Part shown: positions 5,691 to 11,595 of the stretch, one piece after another
How positions within the stretch are numbered: the first letter of the stretch is position 1
Layout of the letters: every line of letters starts with the position of its first letter
Source of the DNA: an uncultured Clostridia bacterium
Lineage (GTDB): Bacteria; Bacillota; Clostridia; Oscillospirales; CAG-272
Direction: 5' to 3'
NCBI GenBank assembly: GCA_947367285.1
Contig: CANBDB010000036.1
Coordinates: forward strand, 1 to 11,595
Length of the DNA stretch: 11,595 nt
Position numbers and translations under genes: made by a program
The notes under the pieces: generated by a model
The model's database searches: none
Told to the model about the DNA's origin: nothing
What the model saw: the letters and a program-made list of their open reading frames with translations, nothing else

Positions 5691-6563
5691 ATGTTTGGAT
5701 ATGTAGTAGTTGAAAAACCGTCCCTGCGCCTTCGTGAGTATGACTATTATAGGGCCACCTATTGCGGGCTGTGTCACGCGATGGGCAAGTGCACGGGGTG
5801 CGCCTCACGCCTTACCTTGAGCTACGATATGACTTTTTTTGCACTCATTCGTGAGATGCTCGAAGGGGAAGAGGTTCTTTTTGTGAAAAAGAGATGCCCC
5901 CGCCACCCAATAAAGAAGATCGAAACTGTTGAGATAAATTCCCAACTTGAGTATTCCGCATACGTTGGCGGAATTTTGACCGCGGGGAAAATCGAGGACA
6001 ATATAAATGATGAAAAGGGCGCAAAACGCGCAATAGCATCATTTTTGAGGCTTTTCCTTTCTAAGATGGAGAGGGAAGCGGATAAAAATCTCCCCGAGAT
6101 ATCGTATCTCGTTGAACAAAAGTTATCCGAGCTTAAAGAAGTAGAAACTAATATGGTGAGGTCCATAGATGTTCCTGCCGACATTTTTGGAGATATGATG
6201 GGGAGCTTGCTTTCATATGGCCTTGATGGCGACAAAAAACTCGTCGCTTCAAATATTGGTAAGAGAATAGGTAGATGGATTTATATCGTTGATGCTTTTG
6301 ACGATTATGATAAGGATAGAAAAAGCGGTAGCTATAACCCATTCGTGCTTTTATATGATGCCGAGAATTTTAGTGAGGATAACCTTATTTCCATTTCAAA
6401 AATGCTTGAGGCGGAGTTGGCATTGGCTCTATCGGCAATAGATTTGCTTGATGAGGATTCCGACAAAACGAGAAGCGAGATAATTAAAAATATCCTGTGC
6501 CTCGGTATGCCGCAAAGTGTTAAAAAGGTGTGCGATAAGCACCGTAAAGCAGAGAATAAGTAA
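5691..6563 (+). CDS. DUF5685 family protein
   Basis: A 290-residue soluble, mostly helical protein of the DUF5685 family, recognised by its opening (MFGYVVVEKPSLRLREYDYY) and YCGLCHAMG. Cysteines 25, 28, 34 and 37 form two CxxC pairs, and Cys69 starts CPRH with His72. Together they could bind a metal or an iron-sulfur cluster. The rest is helical and carries an acidic motif, IGRWIYIVDAFDDYDKD (193-209), followed by YNPF (215-218). This pattern recalls the second aspartate-rich helix of isoprenoid synthases, but that is only a visual likeness. The function of the family is not known to me. The start has AAGGGGG (5677-5683) seven bases upstream. It is the first of three genes, with the J-domain gene 22 bases downstream; that pairing recurs in Clostridia as far as I recall. 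Confidence 0.87.
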   Translation: MFGYVVVEKPSLRLREYDYYRATYCGLCHAMGKCTGCASRLTLSYDMTFFALIREMLEGEEVLFVKKRCPRHPIKKIETVEINSQLEYSAYVGGILTAGKIEDNINDEKGAKRAIASFLRLFLSKMEREADKNLPEISYLVEQKLSELKEVETNMVRSIDVPADIFGDMMGSLLSYGLDGDKKLVASNIGKRIGRWIYIVDAFDDYDKDRKSGSYNPFVLLYDAENFSEDNLISISKMLEAELALALSAIDLLDEDSDKTRSEIIKNILCLGMPQSVKKVCDKHRKAENK

Positions 6564-6585
6564 TTTATATAGAGGAGAAATTTAA

Positions 6586-7203
6586 ATGAAAGATCCATAT
6601 CAGGTGCTTGGAATAACTCCGAGCGCAACTGACGAAGAAGTCAAGGACGCGTATCGCGCGCTCGTTAAAAAATATCATCCCGATAAGTTTGCGGATTCCG
6701 ACCTTGCGGAGCTTGCAAACGAAAAAATGAAGGAAGTAAACGCCGCATATGATGAAATTCAAAAGATGAGAAACGGCGGTGCTAAAAATAATAACACCTA
6801 CGGCGATAGCGGATTCAATCCCGGTCGCTCGTCCGGTAGCGAATTTTATACTAGAGTTCGCCAATTCATCAATACGGGCAGCATTTTCGAGGCGGAGCAA
6901 ATGCTCGTTTCAACGCCCCAGCAAAATCGTGGTGCGGAGTGGTACTACCTCTACGCCTGCGTAATGGTGAAAAAGGGATACTATGCCGACGCGCAAAGAT
7001 ATTTTGATATGGCTTGTAGTCTTGATCCCGATAACCGTGAGTATCAGAATGCAAGAGATGCATTCCGTACGAGAAGCCAGCAAAGCGGAACGTATAGAAC
7101 ATATCAATCCAACGGATGCTGCGATCTTGATTGTTGTTCTTCACTCATTTGCGCGGACTGTTGCTGCGAATGTATGGGTGGAGACCTTATCGGTTGCTGC
7201 TAA
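6586..7203 (+). CDS. J-domain protein with TPR-like middle and cysteine-rich tail
   Basis: Probable DnaK co-chaperone of 205 residues. The J domain is at residues 3-62, with the DnaK-stimulating HPD at 31-33. It lacks the Gly/Phe, zinc-finger and substrate domains of full DnaJ, so it is a class C type protein. Residues about 87-160 form a helical hairpin array that looks like TPR repeats (AEWYYLYACVMVKKGYYADAQRYFDMACSLDPDN is typical in pattern). The last 30 residues hold 11 cysteines (178, 179, 183, 184, 189, 192-194, 196, 204, 205) around ECMGGDLIGCC. AGAGGAG (6571-6577) precedes the ATG by eight bases. It is the middle gene of the DUF5685 operon, 12 bases before the membrane protein gene. 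The tail could bind metal, be lipidated or form disulfides; none of these is shown. Confidence 0.9.
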   Translation: MKDPYQVLGITPSATDEEVKDAYRALVKKYHPDKFADSDLAELANEKMKEVNAAYDEIQKMRNGGAKNNNTYGDSGFNPGRSSGSEFYTRVRQFINTGSIFEAEQMLVSTPQQNRGAEWYYLYACVMVKKGYYADAQRYFDMACSLDPDNREYQNARDAFRTRSQQSGTYRTYQSNGCCDLDCCSSLICADCCCECMGGDLIGCC

Positions 7204-7215
7204 GGGGATATCAAA

Positions 7216-7755
7216 ATGGCAAAAAGAAAAACTTCTTTTGATAAGAGAATAGTTGTTTCGGGTGTTCTTGCGGCACTGTCGGTTATCATTTTGTATCTCG
7301 GTTGTGCTATTGAAGTGCTTGATCTCACTATGAGTGCGATAGTGTCGCTGCTCGTTGTTATTATAGTTATTGAGATGGGTTATAAATATGCGTGGATGAC
7401 GTATCTCGCAACTGCCATCTTGTCCATAGTACTACTGCCTCAAAAGAGCCCTGCGATTTTTTATGCCTGCTTTATGGGATTTTATCCGATAATCAAATCG
7501 TATATAGAACGCATCGGCTCGGCACTTGTCAGATGGACAATAAAGCTCGTAACGGGTAATGCTGCGCTCGGACTTATGTTTTTGTTCCTCAGCTTATTCG
7601 TTCCCGACGAATTTGAGGGCGGCTGGATGTTCGTCCTGACATACGTTCTTGGCATTGTTGCTTTTATTACTTACGATATAGCACTCTCAAAGCTCATAAC
7701 ACTTTATTTTGTGAGAATACGCGAACAAATTAAGATTTATAGATTTTTGAAATAA
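7216..7755 (+). CDS. six-helix integral membrane protein, family unassigned
   Basis: A 179-residue hydrophobic protein with about six membrane segments, near residues 12-30, 38-55, 58-74, 78-93, 107-129 and 136-162. Its N-terminus is basic (MAKRKTSFDKR) and it ends with a basic tail (VRIREQIKIYRFLK). I do not recognise the family with certainty. Size, helix number and the opening RIVVSGVLAALSVIILYLG resemble ECF-transporter S components and DUF2232-type proteins. No ECF ATPase or T component lies nearby. AAGGGGA (7202-7208) overlaps the stop codon of the J-domain gene and sits seven bases before the ATG, so the two are probably co-translated. It is the last gene of the operon, closed by the hairpin at 7762-7786. 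Confidence 0.85.
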   Translation: MAKRKTSFDKRIVVSGVLAALSVIILYLGCAIEVLDLTMSAIVSLLVVIIVIEMGYKYAWMTYLATAILSIVLLPQKSPAIFYACFMGFYPIIKSYIERIGSALVRWTIKLVTGNAALGLMFLFLSLFVPDEFEGGWMFVLTYVLGIVAFITYDIALSKLITLYFVRIREQIKIYRFLK

Positions 7756-7795
7756 AAAAACAAGGCATTGGAAAATCCAATGCCTTTATTTTTAT
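7754..7795. terminator. bidirectional terminator between the membrane protein gene and gap
   Basis: An 11-bp perfect stem (7762-7772 with 7776-7786) closes a short A-rich loop. The plus strand continues TATTTTTAT, and the minus strand GTTTTTTTATT. It lies between convergent genes and serves both. Confidence 0.93.
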
Positions 7796-7803
7796 CAAGT
7801 TAA

Positions 7804-8829
7804 TTAAGCGAGTTCAGCGAAGTACTTAATTGTACGAACCATCTGGCTTGTGTAGCTGTTCTCGTTGTCGTACCAAGAAACAACCTGTACCTGATATGTG
7901 TCCTCGTCGATCTTAGCAACCATTGTCTGTGTTGCATCGAAGAGAGAACCGTATCTCATACCGATAACGTCGGAAGAAACGATCTCGTCTGTGTTGTAAC
8001 CGAAGGACTCAGTAGCTGCTGCCTTCATAGCTGCGTTGATGCCGTCCTTTGTGATGTTCTGACCCTTAACAACTGCAACAAGGATTGTTGTAGAACCTGT
8101 GCATGTGGGAACTCTCTGTGCAGAACCGATGAGCTTACCGTTGAGCTCGGGGATTACAAGGCCGATAGCCTTAGCAGCACCTGTGGAGTTGGGAACGATG
8201 TTCTGTGCGCCTGCACGAGCACGGCGAAGGTCACCCTTTCTGTGAGGACCGTCGAGGATCATCTGGTCACCTGTATAAGCGTGAACAGTTGTCATGATAC
8301 CGCTCTGAATGGGAGCGTAATCATTAAGAGCCTTAGCCATGGGAGCAAGGCAGTTTGTTGTACAAGAAGCAGCAGAGATGATTGTATCTTCAGCTGTGAG
8401 TGTGTCATTGTTAACACCGAAAACGATTGTCTTAAGATCGTTACCTGCGGGAGCAGAGATAACAACCTTCTTAGCACCTGCGTTGATGTGTGCCTGAGAT
8501 TTTTCTTTGGATGTGTAGAAACCTGTGCATTCAAGAACTACGTCAACACCGAGCTCACCCCAAGGGCAGTCAGCTGCGTTCTTTTCAGCATAGATCTTAA
8601 GTGTCTTACCGTCAACTGTGATTGTGCCGGCTTCGTCATCGGACTCAACTGTGTGACCCATTGCAAGGTAGTTACCCTGAGCTGTGTCATACTTGAGAAG
8701 GTGAGCGAGCATCTTGGGGCTTGTGAGGTCGTTGATAGCTACGATCTCGTAACCCTCTGCGCCGAACATCTGACGGAATGCAAGACGGCCGATACGACCG
8801 AATCCGTTAATAGCAACTTTTACTGACAT
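7804..8829 (-). CDS. gap: glyceraldehyde-3-phosphate dehydrogenase (NAD-dependent)
   Basis: Glycolytic enzyme that converts glyceraldehyde 3-phosphate, NAD+ and phosphate to 1,3-bisphosphoglycerate in the cytoplasm. The 341-residue product is the usual length. The dinucleotide loop NGFGRIGR is at 8-15, with Asp34 as the likely NAD-preferring residue. Catalytic Cys156 lies in SAASCTTNCLAP and His183 in TVHAYTGDQ. RRARAGAQNIVPNSTGAAKA (203-222) and the closing WYDNENSYTSQMV (319-331) are also typical. A GGAGGA site lies seven bases before the ATG. Codons differ from those of neighbours: AAC, TAC and GAC are strongly preferred, as expected for a highly expressed gene. It is transcribed alone; no pgk, tpi or cggR lies beside it, unlike in many Bacillota. 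Confidence 0.98.
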   Translation of the reverse strand: MSVKVAINGFGRIGRLAFRQMFGAEGYEIVAINDLTSPKMLAHLLKYDTAQGNYLAMGHTVESDDEAGTITVDGKTLKIYAEKNAADCPWGELGVDVVLECTGFYTSKEKSQAHINAGAKKVVISAPAGNDLKTIVFGVNNDTLTAEDTIISAASCTTNCLAPMAKALNDYAPIQSGIMTTVHAYTGDQMILDGPHRKGDLRRARAGAQNIVPNSTGAAKAIGLVIPELNGKLIGSAQRVPTCTGSTTILVAVVKGQNITKDGINAAMKAAATESFGYNTDEIVSSDVIGMRYGSLFDATQTMVAKIDEDTYQVQVVSWYDNENSYTSQMVRTIKYFAELA

Positions 8830-8874
8830 TTTAATGTCCTCCGTTTAATAAAATTTGTTTTTTATCTGTGGTTT

Positions 8875-8894
8875 GGAACTTTTTGGTTAGTTCC
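8875..8894. repeat. inverted repeat in the gap leader
   Basis: GGAACT (8875-8880) and AGTTCC (8889-8894) flank an 8-base spacer just downstream of the predicted gap start. It may be a 5' hairpin that stabilises the mRNA, or an operator. The short stem makes it tentative. Confidence 0.35.
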
Positions 8895-8905
8895 CATGCA
8901 TATCT

Positions 8906-8934
8906 ATTTTATCGCATTTTTGCAAAATATACAA
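8906..8934 (-). promoter_or_regulatory. promoter of gap
   Basis: On the minus strand TTGTAT (8929-8934) and TAAAAT (8906-8911) are 17 bases apart. The -10 is one base from consensus but the -35 is weak (3 of 6), which is unexpected for a highly expressed gene. The leader would be about 70 bases. Confidence 0.5.
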
Positions 8935-8963
8935 GGGATTTGACAAAAAATTCTCAATTTTGG

Positions 8964-9002
8964 TATTTTGCTTTAATTAAAAATCCAAACAAAAGCAAAA
9001 TA
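8964..9002. repeat. 11-bp inverted repeat upstream of gap and YitT
   Basis: The arms at 8964-8974 (TATTTTGCTTT) and 8992-9002 are perfect reverse complements with a 17-base spacer. It lies about 30 bases upstream of the gap -35 box. No T-tract follows, so it is not a standard terminator. Confidence 0.5.
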
Positions 9003-9015
9003 GTGCAATATGCAC
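9003..9015. repeat. short palindrome, candidate operator
   Basis: GTGCA (9003-9007) and TGCAC (9011-9015) flank ATA and directly abut the preceding inverted repeat. The size and symmetry suit a dimeric repressor site, but no regulator is identified. Confidence 0.35.
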
Positions 9016-9027
9016 AAATAAATGCCA

Positions 9028-9052
9028 TTTTATGTGTATGAGTAGCATAAAA
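9028..9052. repeat. 7-bp inverted repeat
   Basis: TTTTATG (9028-9034) and CATAAAA (9046-9052) are separated by 11 bases, about 40 bases upstream of the YitT -35 box. It is AT-rich, so chance is possible. Confidence 0.25.
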
Positions 9053-9090
9053 ACAAAGAGAAATTTTGAATAAATAAATATAAAACCGTA

Positions 9091-9119
9091 TTGAAAAATG
9101 TAGATATGTGGTGTATAAT
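9091..9119 (+). promoter_or_regulatory. promoter of the YitT gene
   Basis: TTGAAA (9091-9096) and a perfect TATAAT (9114-9119) are 17 bases apart. This is the closest to consensus in the window and implies a leader of about 32 bases. Confidence 0.85.
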
Positions 9120-9157
9120 AATATTATAGAAGAAATTGCTCTGTTTTGGAGGGAAAA

Positions 9158-10078
9158 ATGACTTTTAAAGTATCTAAACACGATGTACTAAACTATATAA
9201 AAAATCTCATTTTAGTTATTTTTGGAACGGCGGTGCTTGCCTTTGGCACGGCAGTATTTATTGTCCCGTTTGATCTCGTTACGGGTGGTGTTTCGGGCCT
9301 TGCCATCGTGCTTGAAAAGATAGTGCCGTTTGCTCTGAGCATAGATTTTTATATCACCGCCCTTACGTGGATACTCTTCTTCCTTGGACTTATATTCTTG
9401 GGAAGGGGCTTTGCCATAAAAACCTTGCTCTCCACAGTGTTCTATCCCATATTGTTTACACTTTTTTATAACTTGGTTGAAAATCAGTCCTTTGGCGGAC
9501 TTTTTGTACTTCAAAATTCGGCGTATAATGAGATTGCTGTATTGCTTGCAGCCGTGTTCGGTGGTGCATTGGTCGGTGCAGGCTGTGCTATTACTTTCGT
9601 GGCAGGCGGTTCAACGGGTGGTGTGGATGTTCTTGCTTTCTTGATTTGCAAGATGTTCCAGCGCGTTAAAAGCTCCTATGTAATTTTTGGAGTGGATGCC
9701 GCTATAGTTATTTGCGGTGTGTTTATTATTAATGACTTGGTGCTTTCAATGTTGGGTATTTGCTCAGCTCTTATTTGCGCCGCAGTAATTGATAGGGTGT
9801 TCCTTGGAAGCTCCTCGGCATATGTTGCACAAATAATTTCTAATAATTGTGAGGAGATTAGCAGAGGAGTTATAGAAAAGCTCGATAGAACTACGACAAT
9901 TGTTGACGCTAAGGGAGCATACTCGGGCGAAGCTAAAAAGCTCATTATCGTTTCGTTTAGTATGAGAGAATATTCCGATCTTATGAATATAATCAATCAC
10001 GCAGATCCCGGTGCATTTATGATGATTTCAAAAGCGCACGAGAACCATGGGGAAGGCTGGACCAGGGATAAGAAATAA
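9158..10078 (+). CDS. YitT family membrane protein
   Basis: A 306-residue protein of the YitT family, with a five- to six-helix membrane part and a soluble DUF2179 domain. The membrane part (about 15-215) holds the family's paired glycine motifs, FDLVTGGVSGLAI (38-50) and FVAGGSTGGVDVLA (147-160). The two copies suggest an internal duplication, as in other family members. The C-terminal domain (about 222-300) includes DRTTTIVDAKGAYSG and HADPGAFMMISKAHENHGEGW. Transported substrate is not established for the family. The start is the ATG at 9158, with GGAGGG (9148-9153) just upstream; an in-frame TTG at 9146 overlaps that site and is unlikely. It is a single gene with its own strong promoter and terminator. 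Confidence 0.93.
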   Translation: MTFKVSKHDVLNYIKNLILVIFGTAVLAFGTAVFIVPFDLVTGGVSGLAIVLEKIVPFALSIDFYITALTWILFFLGLIFLGRGFAIKTLLSTVFYPILFTLFYNLVENQSFGGLFVLQNSAYNEIAVLLAAVFGGALVGAGCAITFVAGGSTGGVDVLAFLICKMFQRVKSSYVIFGVDAAIVICGVFIINDLVLSMLGICSALICAAVIDRVFLGSSSAYVAQIISNNCEEISRGVIEKLDRTTTIVDAKGAYSGEAKKLIIVSFSMREYSDLMNIINHADPGAFMMISKAHENHGEGWTRDKK

Positions 10079-10080
10079 AA

Positions 10081-10112
10081 ATAAAAACCGTTGCTCTCGC
10101 AACGGTTTTTAT
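10081..10112. terminator. bidirectional terminator between YitT gene and hydrolase gene
   Basis: A GC core (ACCGTTGC with GCAACGGT) continues outward through A and T runs, giving 14 perfect pairs (10081-10094 with 10099-10112) around a TCTC loop. The flanking A run serves as the U-tract on the minus strand and the T run on the plus strand. It is placed between convergent genes. Confidence 0.94.
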
Positions 10113-10113
10113 T

Positions 10114-11073
10114 CTATTTGTATTTATCAATAAATTCAAACACCTTTCCCCAATACTCGTCGGGATGGAGAATGGGACACATAGTGTGTTCGGCATCATT
10201 GAAAATGAGGATATCCTTTTTGCAAGCGGCATTTTCATAAAGCTCGTATGCCATTGATACAGGAACTACGGTGTCGCACTGACCGTGGATGAATAGCGTG
10301 GGAGTTGAGGATTTTCTCACCTGCGCAAGAGCGGATGCTTCCTTGATGTCAAAGCCGACTCTCTTCATTATCGCACGGCGGAAAATATCTATGGAGGGGA
10401 AGGCGGGTAGCTTCATCATTTTGGGGATCTTGTAAGTATAAGCATCAAAAACGGATGTGTAACCGCAGTCCTCTACGGCGCAAACTACACATGACGGAAG
10501 GGGCTCGCCCGTGGTCATCATAACGGTTGCAGCGCCCATGGAAACTCCGTGGAGAACGATTTTAGCGTCTATTGCTTTGCTGTCTATGTAATTTATCCAA
10601 TCAATAATGTCAAATCTTTCGTGCCAACCCATAGTGCAGTATTCGTAGTCACTGCCATGGTGTGCGCGCAAGTAGGGAACAAGGACGTTGTAGCCTGCCT
10701 CAAAATATCTTCGTGCAAGATAGGATACCGCCTTAGTTGTGGAACGGTAGCCGTGAACAACGATCGCATATTTTGACTCCTCGCCATCCTTTTTGTAGAG
10801 GAGAGCATTGATGTGTCTGCCCTCGCGGTTGGGAATTGTTATATTTATTTGAGGAGTGGACGCATAGAACAGCTGACCGAGAATTGCCTCGGGACTGTTT
10901 GCAAAATCCTCTTGATTTTTCTTGCTCATTAGCTTGGTTTTGGGATGCTGAATACCATCTCTTCCAAGATGCGTATTAACCAAATTATCAAGCGCTTTGT
11001 TGATAGCCACACCCGCGGCGACGCCACCAATTACGGCAGCTGCACCGAGCATAATTTTAGTGGTAGCCTTCAT
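10114..11073 (-). CDS. membrane-anchored alpha/beta hydrolase
   Basis: A serine hydrolase of 319 residues with an alpha/beta fold. Residues 6-24 form a small-residue-rich hydrophobic helix (IMLGAAAVIGGVAAGVAIN), with no lipobox or obvious signal peptidase site, so it is probably an anchor. Oxyanion-type VVHGYRS is at 105-111. Nucleophile Ser178 lies in GVSMG, Asp267 in HGQCDTVVP and His296 in DAEHTMCP, giving a full triad. Clostridial relatives of this size are annotated as alpha/beta hydrolase or alpha/beta fold family proteins. The substrate is unknown; an esterase, lipase or acyl-peptidase role is all possible. Its ATG overlaps the dut stop by one base (TAATG), so translation is probably coupled to dut. 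It ends at the shared hairpin at 10081-10112. Confidence 0.93.
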   Translation of the reverse strand: MKATTKIMLGAAAVIGGVAAGVAINKALDNLVNTHLGRDGIQHPKTKLMSKKNQEDFANSPEAILGQLFYASTPQINITIPNREGRHINALLYKKDGEESKYAIVVHGYRSTTKAVSYLARRYFEAGYNVLVPYLRAHHGSDYEYCTMGWHERFDIIDWINYIDSKAIDAKIVLHGVSMGAATVMMTTGEPLPSCVVCAVEDCGYTSVFDAYTYKIPKMMKLPAFPSIDIFRRAIMKRVGFDIKEASALAQVRKSSTPTLFIHGQCDTVVPVSMAYELYENAACKKDILIFNDAEHTMCPILHPDEYWGKVFEFIDKYK

Positions 11074-11513
11074 TATTTTGTACCCGTTGAGCCAAATCCG
11101 CCCTCACCGCGTACGGTTTCGGAGAGTTCCTCGGCTTCTTCAAATTCCGCTACTACATAGGGAGTGATAACGAGCTGAGCAATGCGCTCGCCCTGTGCAA
11201 CACTTTGAGGAATATCCGTGTGATTGTGAAGAGCCACCATAACCTCACCGCGATAATCGCAGTCGATAACGCCAACCTTGTTTGCGGGGGCAAGACCGCG
11301 CTTCGTTGCAAGACCGCTTCTGGCATAGATAAGGCCTACAAATCCTTGGGGGAGCTCAAGTGCGAGTCCTGTTTTAACAAGAGTTGTTGTGTGGGGAGCA
11401 ATGGTAATCTCGTCCATTGCAGAATAAAGATCCGCACCTGCGGAGTAGGGAGATCCGTAAGTGGGAACGGTTGCCGCATCATTCAATTTCTTAAATTTTA
11501 CATTGTATTTCAT
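11073..11513 (-). CDS. dut: deoxyuridine 5'-triphosphate nucleotidohydrolase (dUTPase)
   Basis: Trimeric dUTPase of 146 residues, which splits dUTP to dUMP and pyrophosphate, keeping uracil out of DNA and feeding thymidylate synthesis. All five family motifs are present in order: AGADLYS (25-31), YARSGLA (63-69), NKVGVIDCDYRGEV (78-91) with the catalytic Asp84, GERIAQLVI (108-116) and the C-terminal arm RGEGGFGSTG (135-144). Length is standard. GAGGTG lies five bases before the ATG, and a promoter is visible further upstream. It is the first gene of a two-gene operon with the alpha/beta hydrolase, whose start it overlaps. It appears chromosomal; no phage gene is nearby. Confidence 0.97.
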   Translation of the reverse strand: MKYNVKFKKLNDAATVPTYGSPYSAGADLYSAMDEITIAPHTTTLVKTGLALELPQGFVGLIYARSGLATKRGLAPANKVGVIDCDYRGEVMVALHNHTDIPQSVAQGERIAQLVITPYVVAEFEEAEELSETVRGEGGFGSTGTK

Positions 11514-11546
11514 ATTTTCACCTCAACGGTAAGTTTTCCTAACATT

Positions 11547-11575
11547 ATTCTACCATATTATGAGTAAAAAATCAA
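11547..11575 (-). promoter_or_regulatory. promoter of the dut operon
   Basis: On the minus strand TTGATT (11570-11575) and TAGAAT (11547-11552) are 17 bases apart. It gives a leader of about 27 bases. Beyond it, 11576-11595 is AT-rich with nothing assignable. Confidence 0.7.
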
Positions 11576-11595
11576 TAAAAAAATAGATTGTCTTT

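Larger units (their letters stand above)
8830..9157. other. 328-base divergent intergenic region, gap/YitT
   Basis: No coding sequence is supported here. From left to right it holds the gap leader with a 6-bp inverted repeat, the gap promoter, several inverted repeats (8964-9052), then the YitT promoter. It is longer than the other divergent gaps and very AT-rich. The listed sites explain only part of it. Confidence 0.8.

Noticed and set aside
8242..8826. Open frame antisense to gap (194 codons)
   Set aside because: It overlaps the highly conserved enzyme and has no ribosome binding site; its openness is explained by biased codons in gap.
1..11595. CRISPR array, tRNA, insertion sequence or prophage
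   Set aside because: No spaced direct repeats, cloverleaf, transposase or phage structural gene was found; dut alone is not evidence of phage.

Overview
The window looks like a chromosomal stretch of a low-GC Bacillota (Clostridia-type) genome, probably an uncultivated gut or rumen lineage assembled from short reads. The basis is strong AGGAGG-type ribosome binding sites, sigma-A-like promoters in AT-rich gaps, RNase Y, an OmpR-type two-component pair, a YitT protein, a VTC/DUF4956 pair and a DUF5685/J-domain pair. Genus cannot be resolved. There is no tRNA, rRNA, CRISPR array, insertion sequence or phage gene. Bases 1-84 are not biological: they are an Illumina Nextera library end (poly-C, P5, i5 index, read-1 sequence, Tn5 mosaic end), so genomic sequence starts at base 85.

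Layout: (1) 85-1689, rny (RNase Y), plus strand. (2) 1833-3761, a minus-strand sensor kinase and response regulator operon (regulator first). (3) 3950-5313, divergent from it on the plus strand, a VTC-domain (polyphosphate-polymerase-like) protein and a DUF4956 membrane protein. (4) 5341-5589, a minus-strand single gene for an 82-residue protein that resembles one FAIM1 beta-sandwich repeat. (5) 5691-7755, a plus-strand three-gene operon: DUF5685 protein, J-domain protein with a cysteine-rich tail, six-helix membrane protein. (6) 7804-8829, minus-strand gap (glyceraldehyde-3-phosphate dehydrogenase). (7) 9158-10078, plus-strand YitT-family membrane protein. (8) 10114-11513, minus-strand operon dut plus an anchored alpha/beta hydrolase, with its promoter at the right edge.

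The transcription map is unusually readable. Each of the four convergent junctions (around 1807, 5329, 7774 and 10097) holds one hairpin that serves both strands, and the divergent gaps hold recognisable promoters. The two-component pair shares its promoter region with the VTC/DUF4956 operon, so it is a natural candidate regulator of it. The most interesting parts biologically are the VTC/DUF4956 pair, possibly a bacterial split version of the eukaryotic VTC polyphosphate machine, and the DUF5685/J-domain/membrane-protein operon, whose function is not established. Functions here rest on reading motifs by eye; no database search was run.
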